64,000 nucleotides of DNA, taken from contig SUZJ01000001.1 of NCBI GenBank assembly GCA_015059945.1, positions 124,001 to 188,000 of the forward strand. The letters run 5' to 3'. Below, piece by piece: positions 33,615-42,863 of this stretch. Source of the stretch: Rikenellaceae bacterium. GTDB lineage: Bacteria > Bacteroidota > Bacteroidia > Bacteroidales > Rikenellaceae. Made by a program: the position numbers and the translations under genes. Each line of letters starts with the position of its first letter. Position 1 is the stretch's first letter. The notes beneath the pieces are model-generated. The model worked only from the letters and a program-made list of their open reading frames with translations. It searched no databases and was not told the origin of the DNA.

Positions 33615-36600
33615 CTACAAGAGTCCTGCTGCGGCCAACTCATCGAGCGTAGCATCGCGCACACAGCGAGGAGCTTTGGTAATATTATCCCATTCATTTT
33701 TCATATAAAGGTTGCCACCAACACTCCAACCCGCTTTGGTTTCTTTTTTTACATCAGCAGCCCCAAGCGTACCAAATGAATAGTATGTACGGCAAAAAGA
33801 TTCTGTTACAACCTGTCCAGAGAAATAGGTGAACATCATCAAAAGTTCTCGCTGATTGGGTATGCGGTACCCTTCTGGGCAATAACCTGCGCTCACACTA
33901 TCACCTGCGGCAGTAACTCGATCATTGTGTTCTACCCAAGTTCCATCCGCCACGGTACCTTCCGTTGTGGGTGCAATATAAAACTTCTTAGATAGTCGGT
34001 TTACCTCTCGGTTTTCGTCTGTGAGGGGGAGCTCAATACTCGACTGGGCCCTCAGAGCTCTGTCGTCGAGGTAAACACAAGTAATTGACCTTTGTGCGCC
34101 ATCTTCGGCAAAGGCATCATTGTCCACAGCTTTTACATACGATGCTGGCACCTCGGTCAGATCGTATCCGGTCTGCAAGGTCTCATTCTCGGTACCCAAG
34201 TTACGAACACAACGAATAGTCCACTTGGTTACTCGACCATAATCACCACCCGTATCGCTATAACTATAGGAACCAGCCAAATCACCCGTCGAAGTAGACT
34301 CTTCGCCCCATACCACAGTGGGATTATCACTCCTATATACACCGTAATACGAATCATAGTAAGCTGTACTCGATATGACGTGTTGACGCCAAACGGCATT
34401 ATCCTTACTCGCTCGCTCCGATGAGTTGCGGTTGTAGAGTCGCGAGTCAAACTTCAACAAACCCTGACCAATAGACATACCTACAAGTTGTCGAATAGAG
34501 GCCATATACCAACGAATTTCATCTTGGTCGATATCGCCGTCGCCATTGTTGTCGCGGTTACGAGTCATACACGAGTAACGCAATTTGCGATAATCTTCTT
34601 TCAACTCAGGAATATCATTTGTAACCCTATAATTCAGATATGTCTCCCACTTTTCATTATTCTTTATTTCCGTATTTGACGTGAACAACCCCCACTCCTT
34701 GATGGTGTTGAGTCGGCCATTATCCTGATCGTTGTTACCGCTATAACGATTTGTACCAGTCGTAGGAGCGCCAGTATTGGTTGAAGGCTCGTTGTAACGC
34801 CACATATCAGGGTACTCATCCTCGCGCTCGATACCCCAAGCAGTAGGCAGCAGGCTGGCCGGCAGAGTGGTGTCGTAGATGGTCTGGATGGGGTGCTGCT
34901 GGATGGTGATAACCGAGCCCGTAGCAGTACTCTCCTTATCGCGCGAGAGGTTGGAGTCGCTAAGGATATACATATAGCGGTCCTTGGGGGCATTTACAAA
35001 CTGTTTCCAAAAGTCGACAGGCAAGGTCTCCTCGGAGTACATACCCGTAGGGTCGTAGTCGTAGTAGAACTCATCAACAAAGACAGTAACGCAAATCTTT
35101 GGCCCGGCGGGGTCCTTGTCGAAGGCCGACAGCGTACTAATAAGGTTTTCGGGGTCAGAGGGGTCAAGACCTTCGAGGTAGAGCTTCTTCTGGTCCTTGA
35201 CAAACTTAACCAACTGGCTCACATTCATCAGTCCGTAGTAGGCCGAGTTCTCATCTTCGGGGTCGGCCGCAGGATTAAACCTTTGGATAGTATAGGGCTG
35301 GCGGATTTGCTCGTAATAGATGCCATCACTGCTCTTCTCGTTAAGGCGGAAGTGTACCCACTCGTAGTCCAAGCCCGGGGGGATAAGAATCTCGTTAAAA
35401 TCCTCATCAACTACGGGCTGGCCTTCGCCAAAGGGGGTACTAACGCACCAAGTGAGCTGAGGCTCGACATTGCGGGCGTGGAAGGTGAGGGTTTTATTGA
35501 CATAGTGGCAGTCGCACACGGCAATCTCCTCCTTTGCCACAACCACGCTACCCATAGCACTGGGTTGGTTCTCGCCGGGTTGTTTGCCATCGACCGTCGC
35601 CTCATCGCGCATCTCTACCTCTACACGTATATTGTGGGCACCATTGACGGTAACGGTGTAGTGGTACGAGGTGTTGCGGTTGGTGTTGTAGTCGTTGACA
35701 TCGTTAGCAAAGTCGCCCAAGTGGATGATATACTCGACATCGCCACCGAGCTCCTTGCCCACAGCGTCATCTTCGAGGTTCATAGCAATAGTGGCCTTGA
35801 TGACCATATAGGTCGACAGGTCGTTGGCATACATAAAGTCGCGAGTACCGTCGGCATTGACCACATTGTGGCCATCGGCCAGTCCGCCCACGTATTTGGA
35901 TTGGCGGTCGCGCTCAAAAAAGGCGCCGGCACCTGAGGCAATCTCAGCAGTGGGGGTACGGCGGTTTTCGAGCATATAGAAATAGGCCTCGTAGTGGCTG
36001 CGATTTTCCGTTGCGCCACCTCCGATATTGGGACTTACAATCTGCTCCTCATCAAACGACACAAAGCCGTAGTCAAAGAAGTCATCGGCACTCTGGCCCG
36101 CATCATAACCCGAAGAGCTGGCCGTGATGGTCAATGGATTATCACTTGCATCTTTGAGCTGACGATCCTCGTAGCGGAACACATAGCCGCTTCGGGGGAC
36201 ATTCACCACCTTAATCTCGGCATTGGTAAGCTCCTTTACGTCTACACCCTGAACGAGGGTTACGTGTACCTTTGCGTCCATGTGGTAGAGCTCCAAGATG
36301 GCGGTATTGTTACCAGCTGCATCGGTGGTAATCTTTACGGCACCACCTGTCTCTTTGATATATACCCCACGGATGACACCGCTCATCTGCAACGCAGCAT
36401 TGCGCGAAAGGGTCTGCTGGGCATCGCGAATACGGCCCTGCACAGCCAGTAGCTCCGCCTCGGTCTGTACCTGCGACAGACGGTCCGACGAGATATCGAC
36501 CATATCGGCATCGAGGTTGGTAATGGCATAAATCCGATAGGTGTCGGCCTCATCTACGGTGGTGTGGATGTTGATTACACCACTGGTATTTACGACCGAG

Positions 36601-36950
36601 TCGTCAGAGTTATTGACATACCAGCAGTCGGTAGTAGCTATTCGTACCGCCTCGGCTGTGGCCTCTTTGTTGGAGTTGTCGAAGTAGCGCGAGTAGACCT
36701 TGTCGCCCGACGAGTCGAAGATGTAGACATACATATTCAGCACCCTGTGCTCATCGACATAGTCGAGGTTGTAGGCGCGGGTTTGGACATCAATCTTGCC
36801 CCCATCGGGGGTGCCGAAGTTGAGCAATATGCCGTTGGTCTTGGGCTCGACCTTCTCGGTTCCGAAGTCGTTGGTACACCCGCCCAGCGCCACCACACCA
36901 AAGAGTAGTGCCGCGAGTGATAACAATATGTTGTGTTTGTGTTTAATCAT
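33615..36950 (-). CDS. DUF4906 fimbrial protein, probable tip/adhesin subunit
   Basis: 1111 residues. The lipoprotein signal ends at Cys25 (GVVALGGC). The N-terminal about 170 residues (RVLNMYVYIFDSSGDKVYSRYF, TYRIYAITNLD) resemble Mfa/FimB-like beta domains, and the DUF4906 region follows. Residues about 1000-1100 (AGYCPEGYRIPNQRELLMM, WSVGGNLYMKNEW, APRCVRDATL) have the formylglycine-enzyme/lectin-like FISUMP pattern often found at pilus tips. A calcium-like DGDIDQDEIRW segment lies near residue 850. It is the last and largest gene of the operon, as expected for a low-copy tip. Tip role is inference. Confidence 0.8.
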   Translation of the reverse strand: MIKHKHNILLSLAALLFGVVALGGCTNDFGTEKVEPKTNGILLNFGTPDGGKIDVQTRAYNLDYVDEHRVLNMYVYIFDSSGDKVYSRYFDNSNKEATAEAVRIATTDCWYVNNSDDSVVNTSGVINIHTTVDEADTYRIYAITNLDADMVDISSDRLSQVQTEAELLAVQGRIRDAQQTLSRNAALQMSGVIRGVYIKETGGAVKITTDAAGNNTAILELYHMDAKVHVTLVQGVDVKELTNAEIKVVNVPRSGYVFRYEDRQLKDASDNPLTITASSSGYDAGQSADDFFDYGFVSFDEEQIVSPNIGGGATENRSHYEAYFYMLENRRTPTAEIASGAGAFFERDRQSKYVGGLADGHNVVNADGTRDFMYANDLSTYMVIKATIAMNLEDDAVGKELGGDVEYIIHLGDFANDVNDYNTNRNTSYHYTVTVNGAHNIRVEVEMRDEATVDGKQPGENQPSAMGSVVVAKEEIAVCDCHYVNKTLTFHARNVEPQLTWCVSTPFGEGQPVVDEDFNEILIPPGLDYEWVHFRLNEKSSDGIYYEQIRQPYTIQRFNPAADPEDENSAYYGLMNVSQLVKFVKDQKKLYLEGLDPSDPENLISTLSAFDKDPAGPKICVTVFVDEFYYDYDPTGMYSEETLPVDFWKQFVNAPKDRYMYILSDSNLSRDKESTATGSVITIQQHPIQTIYDTTLPASLLPTAWGIEREDEYPDMWRYNEPSTNTGAPTTGTNRYSGNNDQDNGRLNTIKEWGLFTSNTEIKNNEKWETYLNYRVTNDIPELKEDYRKLRYSCMTRNRDNNGDGDIDQDEIRWYMASIRQLVGMSIGQGLLKFDSRLYNRNSSERASKDNAVWRQHVISSTAYYDSYYGVYRSDNPTVVWGEESTSTGDLAGSYSYSDTGGDYGRVTKWTIRCVRNLGTENETLQTGYDLTEVPASYVKAVDNDAFAEDGAQRSITCVYLDDRALRAQSSIELPLTDENREVNRLSKKFYIAPTTEGTVADGTWVEHNDRVTAAGDSVSAGYCPEGYRIPNQRELLMMFTYFSGQVVTESFCRTYYSFGTLGAADVKKETKAGWSVGGNLYMKNEWDNITKAPRCVRDATLDELAAAGLL

Positions 36951-36965
36951 AATCTGGGCTGCATT

Positions 36966-38531
36966 TTAGTCGAAGGTTACGTTGTCGATAGTTTTATCCA
37001 CCCACGTCTCTACCTCAAAGTTGAAGTAGCCCTCCTTGGGGTTGTAGAATAGGTTTACACCCACCTGTATGTTTTGGTTTCGTTTAATCTGTTTCAGAGG
37101 TTTGACATAGCCCTCGTCGTCGTAGGTCAGCGGAGCCGAGTGATAGACATTAGCCTTCAACCTCGTATCGTTAATGCTCCAATTGGGCGTTATTTTCACC
37201 TCGCGCAAAGTCCAATAAGCATCGGAGCTATTGGGGTAGTTGTTACTTCGGGTATGAAATGTTACCGTGTTTGAGTTATTCACCGAAATGAAGTAACGAG
37301 TATCCGAGGAGCCATGACGGAAATAAATAGTCCTATTGGTTGTACTAACATTACCCATTATAAAACTTGTGGCTTGTCCCGAACTATCGGTAGTGGTGAT
37401 TGTGGTGTTATTCCTACGAATCCAACGGCCTGTACCCACATTCTGAATTGTGCCCGCATTCTGGGTAGAGAATGTCCACAAATAGTTGTTGTAATTCTCC
37501 GGAGGAACAGTCGCCGATACCCTCAATGCATCACCATCCATATAGAGATAGACTCCTCGTGTGACGTTATACATCAGATAGGGGTGGTCAGCAATTATGT
37601 TATTGTGATTCTCTGGATCGGGCGCAGCAGTCAAAGACAGCGTGGGAGTTACATCCGCAGCAAGGCCCTCGAATACACCCACGGCAAAGCTCAGATTGTA
37701 GATGGCATCACCATCGGTCTCGTACAAATATGAGTCAAATGGTACAATCTTCTCCGAAGTAGGCACCCTCCTCTGAGAGCCCGACACTCCGTCGAAGAAC
37801 TTACGGTAGGTGTTGCCCGCAGGAACAGTGTAGTCGTGGTTGAACAAGTAGCCGCTGCTCGCATTGAAGGCCGACAACTCCGCACCCGCCACAAACACCG
37901 AATAGCCTGCATCGACAACGTGGTTATAGAAATTCAAACCAAAGCGCCCCACAACCCTCTCTACCTCGGCACTCACTGCGTTGGTAACGTGTTGGAGTGT
38001 AGCGGTCAGTTTGGCAGTCATAGGCATTCCGTAGGTCTCAAACGAAGGGGTGGCAGTACCCGTAAGAGTGGCACCAACCAAAGCATCGGTCAAGGCCGTA
38101 CCAACCGAAGCACCAACTGTATAATTGGCCCAGTTGATGGTAGTAACCGACTCGTAGTTGGCAATCAGGTAGACCGAATAGGTAGCCACAGCCAGATTGT
38201 CAAACGTAATCACAGCCTTCTTGTTGGTGGCATCCGTAAATCCGCTTGCAGTGTCTACAACCACCTGGCGAGCCACAATTTTATTATCGCCACCCACCAA
38301 TAGGGCGAGCAGTTTGTTCATCTTGTCGCCCGCAGCAGCACTACCCTCGTCAGGAACCGCACGAGTATTATCATCGGCAGGTGCCTCGATGGTAATAGTA
38401 AGGCTCGCATCGCCCGACTCAACACCCGAAGGCCCGTCGAACCACTCGCCCACAAAGCCCTGCTCGCACCCCGCAAACAGAGCCGAACAAGCTACAAGCA
38501 CCAATATCTTATATGTCAATCTCCTAATCAT
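36966..38531 (-). CDS. Fimbrial lipoprotein with ricin-like insert
   Basis: 521 residues. Lipobox Cys22 (SALFAGCEQGF). Residues about 45-270 resemble a Mfa/FimA N-terminal domain (DASLTITIEAP, ITFDNLAVATYSVYLIANY). Residues about 318-445 (YLMYNVTRGVYLYMDGDALR, LWTFSTQNAG, VGTGRWIRRN, AYWTLREVKI) show the repeated W/hydrophobic pattern of a ricin-type beta-trefoil or similar sugar-binding insert. The end (LFYNPKEGYFNFEVETWVDKTI) is the fimbrillin-type C-terminal strand region. It is 15 bp before the DUF4906 gene and 5 bp after the fimbrillin at 38537. Accessory subunit with possible glycan binding (inference). Confidence 0.7.
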   Translation of the reverse strand: MIRRLTYKILVLVACSALFAGCEQGFVGEWFDGPSGVESGDASLTITIEAPADDNTRAVPDEGSAAAGDKMNKLLALLVGGDNKIVARQVVVDTASGFTDATNKKAVITFDNLAVATYSVYLIANYESVTTINWANYTVGASVGTALTDALVGATLTGTATPSFETYGMPMTAKLTATLQHVTNAVSAEVERVVGRFGLNFYNHVVDAGYSVFVAGAELSAFNASSGYLFNHDYTVPAGNTYRKFFDGVSGSQRRVPTSEKIVPFDSYLYETDGDAIYNLSFAVGVFEGLAADVTPTLSLTAAPDPENHNNIIADHPYLMYNVTRGVYLYMDGDALRVSATVPPENYNNYLWTFSTQNAGTIQNVGTGRWIRRNNTTITTTDSSGQATSFIMGNVSTTNRTIYFRHGSSDTRYFISVNNSNTVTFHTRSNNYPNSSDAYWTLREVKITPNWSINDTRLKANVYHSAPLTYDDEGYVKPLKQIKRNQNIQVGVNLFYNPKEGYFNFEVETWVDKTIDNVTFD

Positions 38532-38536
38532 AACTA

Positions 38537-39589
38537 TCAGTTGCCAATGTAAATATCAACATTTGACTTATACTCTTCCCACTCCTTGATGGTAACCGTA
38601 ACCTGCAAACTCGCACCCTTAACTACAATAGTGTACTCATACAGTTTGCCGGGCTCCCAAGTAACATAGTCCATAACACCATCTGAGTCGGCATCGACGT
38701 TACCGGGCAGGTCGACCGAAGTGGCTGCCGAGTCGCTGGTGCTGAACACAAACTTGGGCATACCCACCATTTGCTGCTGGGGGATGGCAAAAATTACCTC
38801 GTCATTACTATCGCCAAAGGCCGTAGCTGTCTGGGTATCCGAGAATGACTTATCTCCACTCCAAATATAGAGGTTTGCCTTATTGACAGGAGCCAAAGTC
38901 CAGTCGCCCCTACTGATACTGCCATCGGTCGATTGGTAGAGCAATACACCACTGGCACTGATGCCGTTGATATGGGCACCCTTCAACTTGTCAGATCCAC
39001 CCACAGCTCCGTGTTTAACCTTAAATCGCAAGGCCGACAAGGCGTGTTTGAAAGGCATCTCCACCGCCCTTGTTCCATCTTTACCCTCCTGCGACTCTTG
39101 GTTGGGGTGGCGAGTGGTATAAGCCACTATCAGGTCGAACTTATTGACCTGAGTATAGTAGTCCAAAACCAACCTATTGGCATTACACATAGCCTCCTGC
39201 ACGTTGTCGTTAGGCATAGCATCTTCGCCCGTGCCATCGGCATCGTAGGGATAGAACGCCCTGAACTTGTGGTTCATAAGCTGTTTCCAAGGTTGCGGGG
39301 GCGAGTAGGTCCAGTTACCACCACCCGCATTGACTACCTCTTGGGGATGATTGGTTTTGTTGGGATCAAAAATAGGCTCATCACCCACCTCATACATACC
39401 ATATACACCCATAGCCGTACCCGTAGTCATCTGTGTAGCCGCGGTCATAAGCGTCGAGCGACTTGTCTCAACCTCTGGCACACCAAAAGACATCATAACG
39501 CCACCGTCGGGGGTAGGCCCATCAATCTCGTTGCGAGAACAGCCCACCAACGCCACAAGCGAAAGTATGTATATCAAAAACCTCTTCAT
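38537..39589 (-). CDS. Fimbrillin-family lipoprotein
   Basis: 350 residues. Signal MKRFLIYILSLVALVGC with lipobox. Mfa-like domain: GVMMSFGVPEVETSRST, MGVYGMYEVGDEPIF, FRAFYPYDADG, MPFKHALSALRFKVKHG, then YEYTIVVKGASLQVTVTIKEWEEY at the end, the typical C-terminal 'I-x-x-W' strand. 8 bp after the preceding gene. Probably a minor pilus subunit. Confidence 0.85.
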   Translation of the reverse strand: MKRFLIYILSLVALVGCSRNEIDGPTPDGGVMMSFGVPEVETSRSTLMTAATQMTTGTAMGVYGMYEVGDEPIFDPNKTNHPQEVVNAGGGNWTYSPPQPWKQLMNHKFRAFYPYDADGTGEDAMPNDNVQEAMCNANRLVLDYYTQVNKFDLIVAYTTRHPNQESQEGKDGTRAVEMPFKHALSALRFKVKHGAVGGSDKLKGAHINGISASGVLLYQSTDGSISRGDWTLAPVNKANLYIWSGDKSFSDTQTATAFGDSNDEVIFAIPQQQMVGMPKFVFSTSDSAATSVDLPGNVDADSDGVMDYVTWEPGKLYEYTIVVKGASLQVTVTIKEWEEYKSNVDIYIGN

Positions 39590-39597
39590 CCTATCTC

Positions 39598-40527
39598 TTA
39601 GTCAAATTCTTCAAATATCACATCGTGCATAAAGCCAATGCTGTCCATATATATTTTAATGGTATAGGCGTAGTTCTTACCCACGCGCCAAATCATCTTC
39701 TCGTCGGCCTCGAACACCTGATTGGGGATAACGGTACCGTGAGCGTGGAAGTCGCACACCACCTTCACGCGGGCCATAACACTCTGGGGCAGTACCCACT
39801 CGGTGGTGCCGAGCTGCTTATAGCCCGAGCCCATAACGCTCTCCTCGCCCTCAAAGAAGACCACCTCGTAGGTGTCGCCCGTAGTGGCCCACGAAGCCTC
39901 GGGTAGCGAGCAGAACGAGCCGCAGTGCTGGATATTACTCACCGAAATTTTCTTCACAACCACCTCTACATCATCGGGCACGTGGGGTATGACCGCAAAG
40001 CTCAGCTGGGCCAGCGCAGGGGTGAAAGGTATGTTTATCACACCATTGTTGAAGGTATAGAGCTGGTCGCTCACGGGGTTAGCAAACATCAGCTGCTCGG
40101 CCCCCTCGGCAAGTATGTCTACATTGTCAAACTCGATGCCACCACGCACCGAGAAGCGTGCCTCGACGCTTGCAGGCGAGTAGGCCATAAGCGAGAGCGC
40201 CTTGTCGGCAGGCCAAAGGTGCTCGGCCGAGGTGTTCCACTCGGAGCCATTCCACTCCACCTGCTCGTTATCTATGAAGCTGGTCGACTCGTCGGCATAC
40301 TCGGCCCACAACATCTGCTCATCGAGAGCTCGCACCCACACAGCAAAGGGCACCTCCTTGGGATAGAGGTTTGTGCACCCACCCTCGCCAGTGCGCGCAC
40401 TGGGCGAGGTAACCACAGGGGCATAGCTCACAGGGCCCAAATCGGGCTGTGCGGGCTCGGTGGCGCAGGCTGCTAGCAGCAGTGCCGCCCCAAGAGTGGT
40501 TAGTATGTGTGTTATAGTGCTCTTCAT
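39598..40527 (-). CDS. Fimbrillin-family lipoprotein
   Basis: 309 residues from the ATG at 40527; the frame extends further upstream but only into the previous gene's spacer. Signal MKSTITHILTTLGAALLLAAC. Domain features: PFAVWVRALDEQMLWAEY, HLWPADKALSLMAYSPAS, INIPFTPALAQLSFAVIPH, and the terminal YAYTIKIYMDSIGFMHDVIF. More diverged than its neighbours. Minor subunit role inferred. Confidence 0.8.
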   Translation of the reverse strand: MKSTITHILTTLGAALLLAACATEPAQPDLGPVSYAPVVTSPSARTGEGGCTNLYPKEVPFAVWVRALDEQMLWAEYADESTSFIDNEQVEWNGSEWNTSAEHLWPADKALSLMAYSPASVEARFSVRGGIEFDNVDILAEGAEQLMFANPVSDQLYTFNNGVINIPFTPALAQLSFAVIPHVPDDVEVVVKKISVSNIQHCGSFCSLPEASWATTGDTYEVVFFEGEESVMGSGYKQLGTTEWVLPQSVMARVKVVCDFHAHGTVIPNQVFEADEKMIWRVGKNYAYTIKIYMDSIGFMHDVIFEEFD

Positions 40528-40556
40528 CGGGTTAGTTGTCTGTCTGTGTGTGGTTG

Positions 40557-41627
40557 TTAGTTGATAGTGATTGTGTAGCTGCCACCATTGGCCCAAGCAT
40601 CTACCGACGGAGTTGTAAACTCGATATACTTAGGCTCGCCACGCTCCCACAGCAGCAGATAGGTGTAGTGGTTGTTGATGGCCCAGTGACTATCGGTAAT
40701 CGCGTTACGCAGGTTTACATTCTTGCTGCCCGTAGTGCCATCTTTGCTGTCGTACCACTCGACGTGTACATAGGCCTGCGACAGGTCGGCTGCTGCCAAG
40801 TGTACCTGAGGCATCACCAGCACTTGGCCCACATTTGCCGAGATGTCGGTAGTTACGTCATAGCCATTTGCCTCGCTGCCCGAGGTGTTTTGGTATATCA
40901 CAACAGACTCTTCTTCGGACTGTCCGCTCCACTGGTCTGCGAGCGACGAGTAGTTGCCTTTGGTTTTGACCATGTGCAGCTCTACGCGTTGTAGGTAGAG
41001 GTGATAGGTAGTACCACCCAATACGTAGTCCTGAATAAGACCTGCCTTGAACGACACAAGTGCGAGTTTGTGGCGGAAAGCTACGGGCACGCCACTTGCG
41101 GCAATATCGGAGGTGAGGTTCTTCTGCACATCGGCCACCATCAGGTCTACATCCTGCTGTGCGGCCACATCCCAATCGGTGATGGTCAAATCGCCGGTGG
41201 TGTGCGAGAAGGCAAACTTGCTCCTAAGGGTTGCACTCTCCATATAGGGTGCGTAAGCCCAGAAGGTGAGCGAGCCCATAGTGGGCCAGTAGTATGGGGT
41301 TTGAGTGGTCCACTTACCCGCCAAGTAGGTGTCGTACTCGACCTTGTTGCCACCAATAAATGCTACGGCCTCGGCCTTGTTGTCGTCCCAGTTTTTGCCC
41401 TCACCGAGCCACGAAGCGTAAGCCATAAAGGGCTGTGTTTCGGGATAATTGAGGTCCGATATGATAGCTCGCGACTGGTCGGCTGCCGTAGGTGCCACCA
41501 CAGCATCAAAACCTACTACTTGCGACTGACCGAAGGGCTCGGTAGTGTTGTTTACACACGCTCCGAGTGCCATTGCCATCAGTGCAATGGTTGCCGCTTT
41601 GAGTATATTAGCCAATCTGCTTGTCAT
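40557..41627 (-). CDS. Fimbrillin-family lipoprotein
   Basis: 356 residues, lipobox Cys24 (MALGACVNNT). Fimbrillin blocks: QSQVVGFDAVVAPTAADQSRA, TPYYWPTMGSLTFWAYAPYM, DVDLMVADVQKN, VPVAFRHKLALVSFKAGL. These match, piece by piece, the two next fimbrillins upstream in the operon (YYWPSKGSLTFFAHYP; CYWPMSGGLVFYAHSP), so the three form a paralogous series. The C terminus ends in TPSVDAWANGGSYTITIN. Confidence 0.87.
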   Translation of the reverse strand: MTSRLANILKAATIALMAMALGACVNNTTEPFGQSQVVGFDAVVAPTAADQSRAIISDLNYPETQPFMAYASWLGEGKNWDDNKAEAVAFIGGNKVEYDTYLAGKWTTQTPYYWPTMGSLTFWAYAPYMESATLRSKFAFSHTTGDLTITDWDVAAQQDVDLMVADVQKNLTSDIAASGVPVAFRHKLALVSFKAGLIQDYVLGGTTYHLYLQRVELHMVKTKGNYSSLADQWSGQSEEESVVIYQNTSGSEANGYDVTTDISANVGQVLVMPQVHLAAADLSQAYVHVEWYDSKDGTTGSKNVNLRNAITDSHWAINNHYTYLLLWERGEPKYIEFTTPSVDAWANGGSYTITIN

Positions 41628-41679
41628 GGTAGTTTTGTTGCTCTGTATGGTGAGAGTTTGTTTTATTTGTTGTCTTTGT

Positions 41680-41710
41680 GCCCAAGGAGAGTATCACCTC
41701 TACCTTGGGC
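41680..41710 (-). other. Intercistronic hairpin in the fimbrial operon
   Basis: GCCCAAGG (41680-41687) pairs with CCTTGGGC (41703-41710), loop 15, after the fimbrillin gene 41755-42747. No T-run on the minus strand, so it is probably partial attenuation or an mRNA-stability element. Confidence 0.5.
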
Positions 41711-41754
41711 CGGGGAATAAAAAAGTTGTGTTAAAAAAGTGGTTTCTGATTATG

Positions 41755-42747
41755 TTAGATAGCCACCAAGTAACCCACCTCGGTCCAACCGGTAGGGATG
41801 GTGGGGGTATCCCAAATGATGCGCTCTTTGGCACCAATGGTGAGGGTGTAGGTTACCTGATTGTTCTTAACCCACTCGGCGGTACCGCCGTGAATGGTAG
41901 AGAACATAACGGTCTTCTCGTGGTCTTTGTTACCCAAGCCGGCCTCAGCCACGTTGTAGGTTACAACCATATGGGCATTGTTAACAAGGGTGTGAGGCAA
42001 GTAGAACTCTTTGGTGATTGTAACATCCTGTGGGTCATCACCATCGCTCAAATCAGCAGTTACCGACAGATTACCAGTGAAGATGGTGTAATTCTTGTTG
42101 AAATTTACGGGATCGCTCCAATCCTCAACGCCATTTACATCTTTGGTGAAGGTTGCGGCATCGCCCAAGTTGTTGAAAACGATAGATTTGAGAGTGTAGG
42201 TTGCGCCACCAATAATCTCGGCAACACCAACTTTCACAACCACCTTGGTCAGCTTGTGGCCAAACTTAACGGGCACATTGTTTTCTTTAAGACCTTTGCT
42301 GTCGGCACCTTTCTCGATCTCTGCCACCATAAAGTCCACATTGTTGTCCATACTGTAATTGGTGAAGGTGTAGGTCCAAGGTGAAACCAAAGGTTCAGCA
42401 ACAACAGTTGCGGGCGAGTGGGCATAGAATACCAAACCACCACTCATAGGCCAGTAGCAAGCGGGGTCGGTAGTCCACTGACCAACGTAGCCTGCAACGT
42501 CGTCTGTAACGGTTACGCCATCGAAGTAAACGCCGGTAGTGGTGGGCCAAGTTGCGCCCTCTTCCACTTTCAGTGCGCTGGCTTTGAAGTTGGCACCATT
42601 GTAAACCTCTGCTGCACGAGTAGTCTCGGGCTTAACGAGGGTTTGGTACGAGATAGGCCTTTTGTCTGCGGGCTCAGGAATTACCTCATTCTTTACGCAG
42701 CTGGCGAGTGCTACACAGGCGGCTGCAACGAGCAAAAGTTTTTTCAT
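41755..42747 (-). CDS. Fimbrillin-family lipoprotein
   Basis: 330 residues. Signal MKKLLLVAAACVALASC, nearly identical to the next upstream paralog (MKKFLMIAAACVALASC). Motifs: RPISYQTLVKPETTRAAEVY, PACYWPMSGGLVFYAHSPAT, VDFMVAEIEKG, VPVKFGHKLTKVVVKVGV, and the C-terminal WDTPTIPTGWTEVGYLVAI. With its duplicate it is the best candidate for a major shaft subunit because of position and separate hairpins (inference). Confidence 0.88.
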   Translation of the reverse strand: MKKLLLVAAACVALASCVKNEVIPEPADKRPISYQTLVKPETTRAAEVYNGANFKASALKVEEGATWPTTTGVYFDGVTVTDDVAGYVGQWTTDPACYWPMSGGLVFYAHSPATVVAEPLVSPWTYTFTNYSMDNNVDFMVAEIEKGADSKGLKENNVPVKFGHKLTKVVVKVGVAEIIGGATYTLKSIVFNNLGDAATFTKDVNGVEDWSDPVNFNKNYTIFTGNLSVTADLSDGDDPQDVTITKEFYLPHTLVNNAHMVVTYNVAEAGLGNKDHEKTVMFSTIHGGTAEWVKNNQVTYTLTIGAKERIIWDTPTIPTGWTEVGYLVAI

Positions 42748-42799
42748 AGTTGTTTTGGTTTTTATTTGTTATTGTTTTTTGTCTTCGTGGTTTTTGCAC

Positions 42800-42825
42800 C
42801 CAGAGGGGGATTCACTCCCCTCTGG
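42800..42825 (-). other. Intercistronic hairpin in the fimbrial operon
   Basis: CCAGAGGGG (42800-42808) pairs with CCCCTCTGG (42817-42825), loop 8, between the two closest fimbrillin paralogs. No T-run follows; same interpretation as the hairpin at 41680. Confidence 0.5.
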
Positions 42826-42863
42826 ATTCTGAGGCGTAATTCTACCCCACGCCAAGTGGGTTA

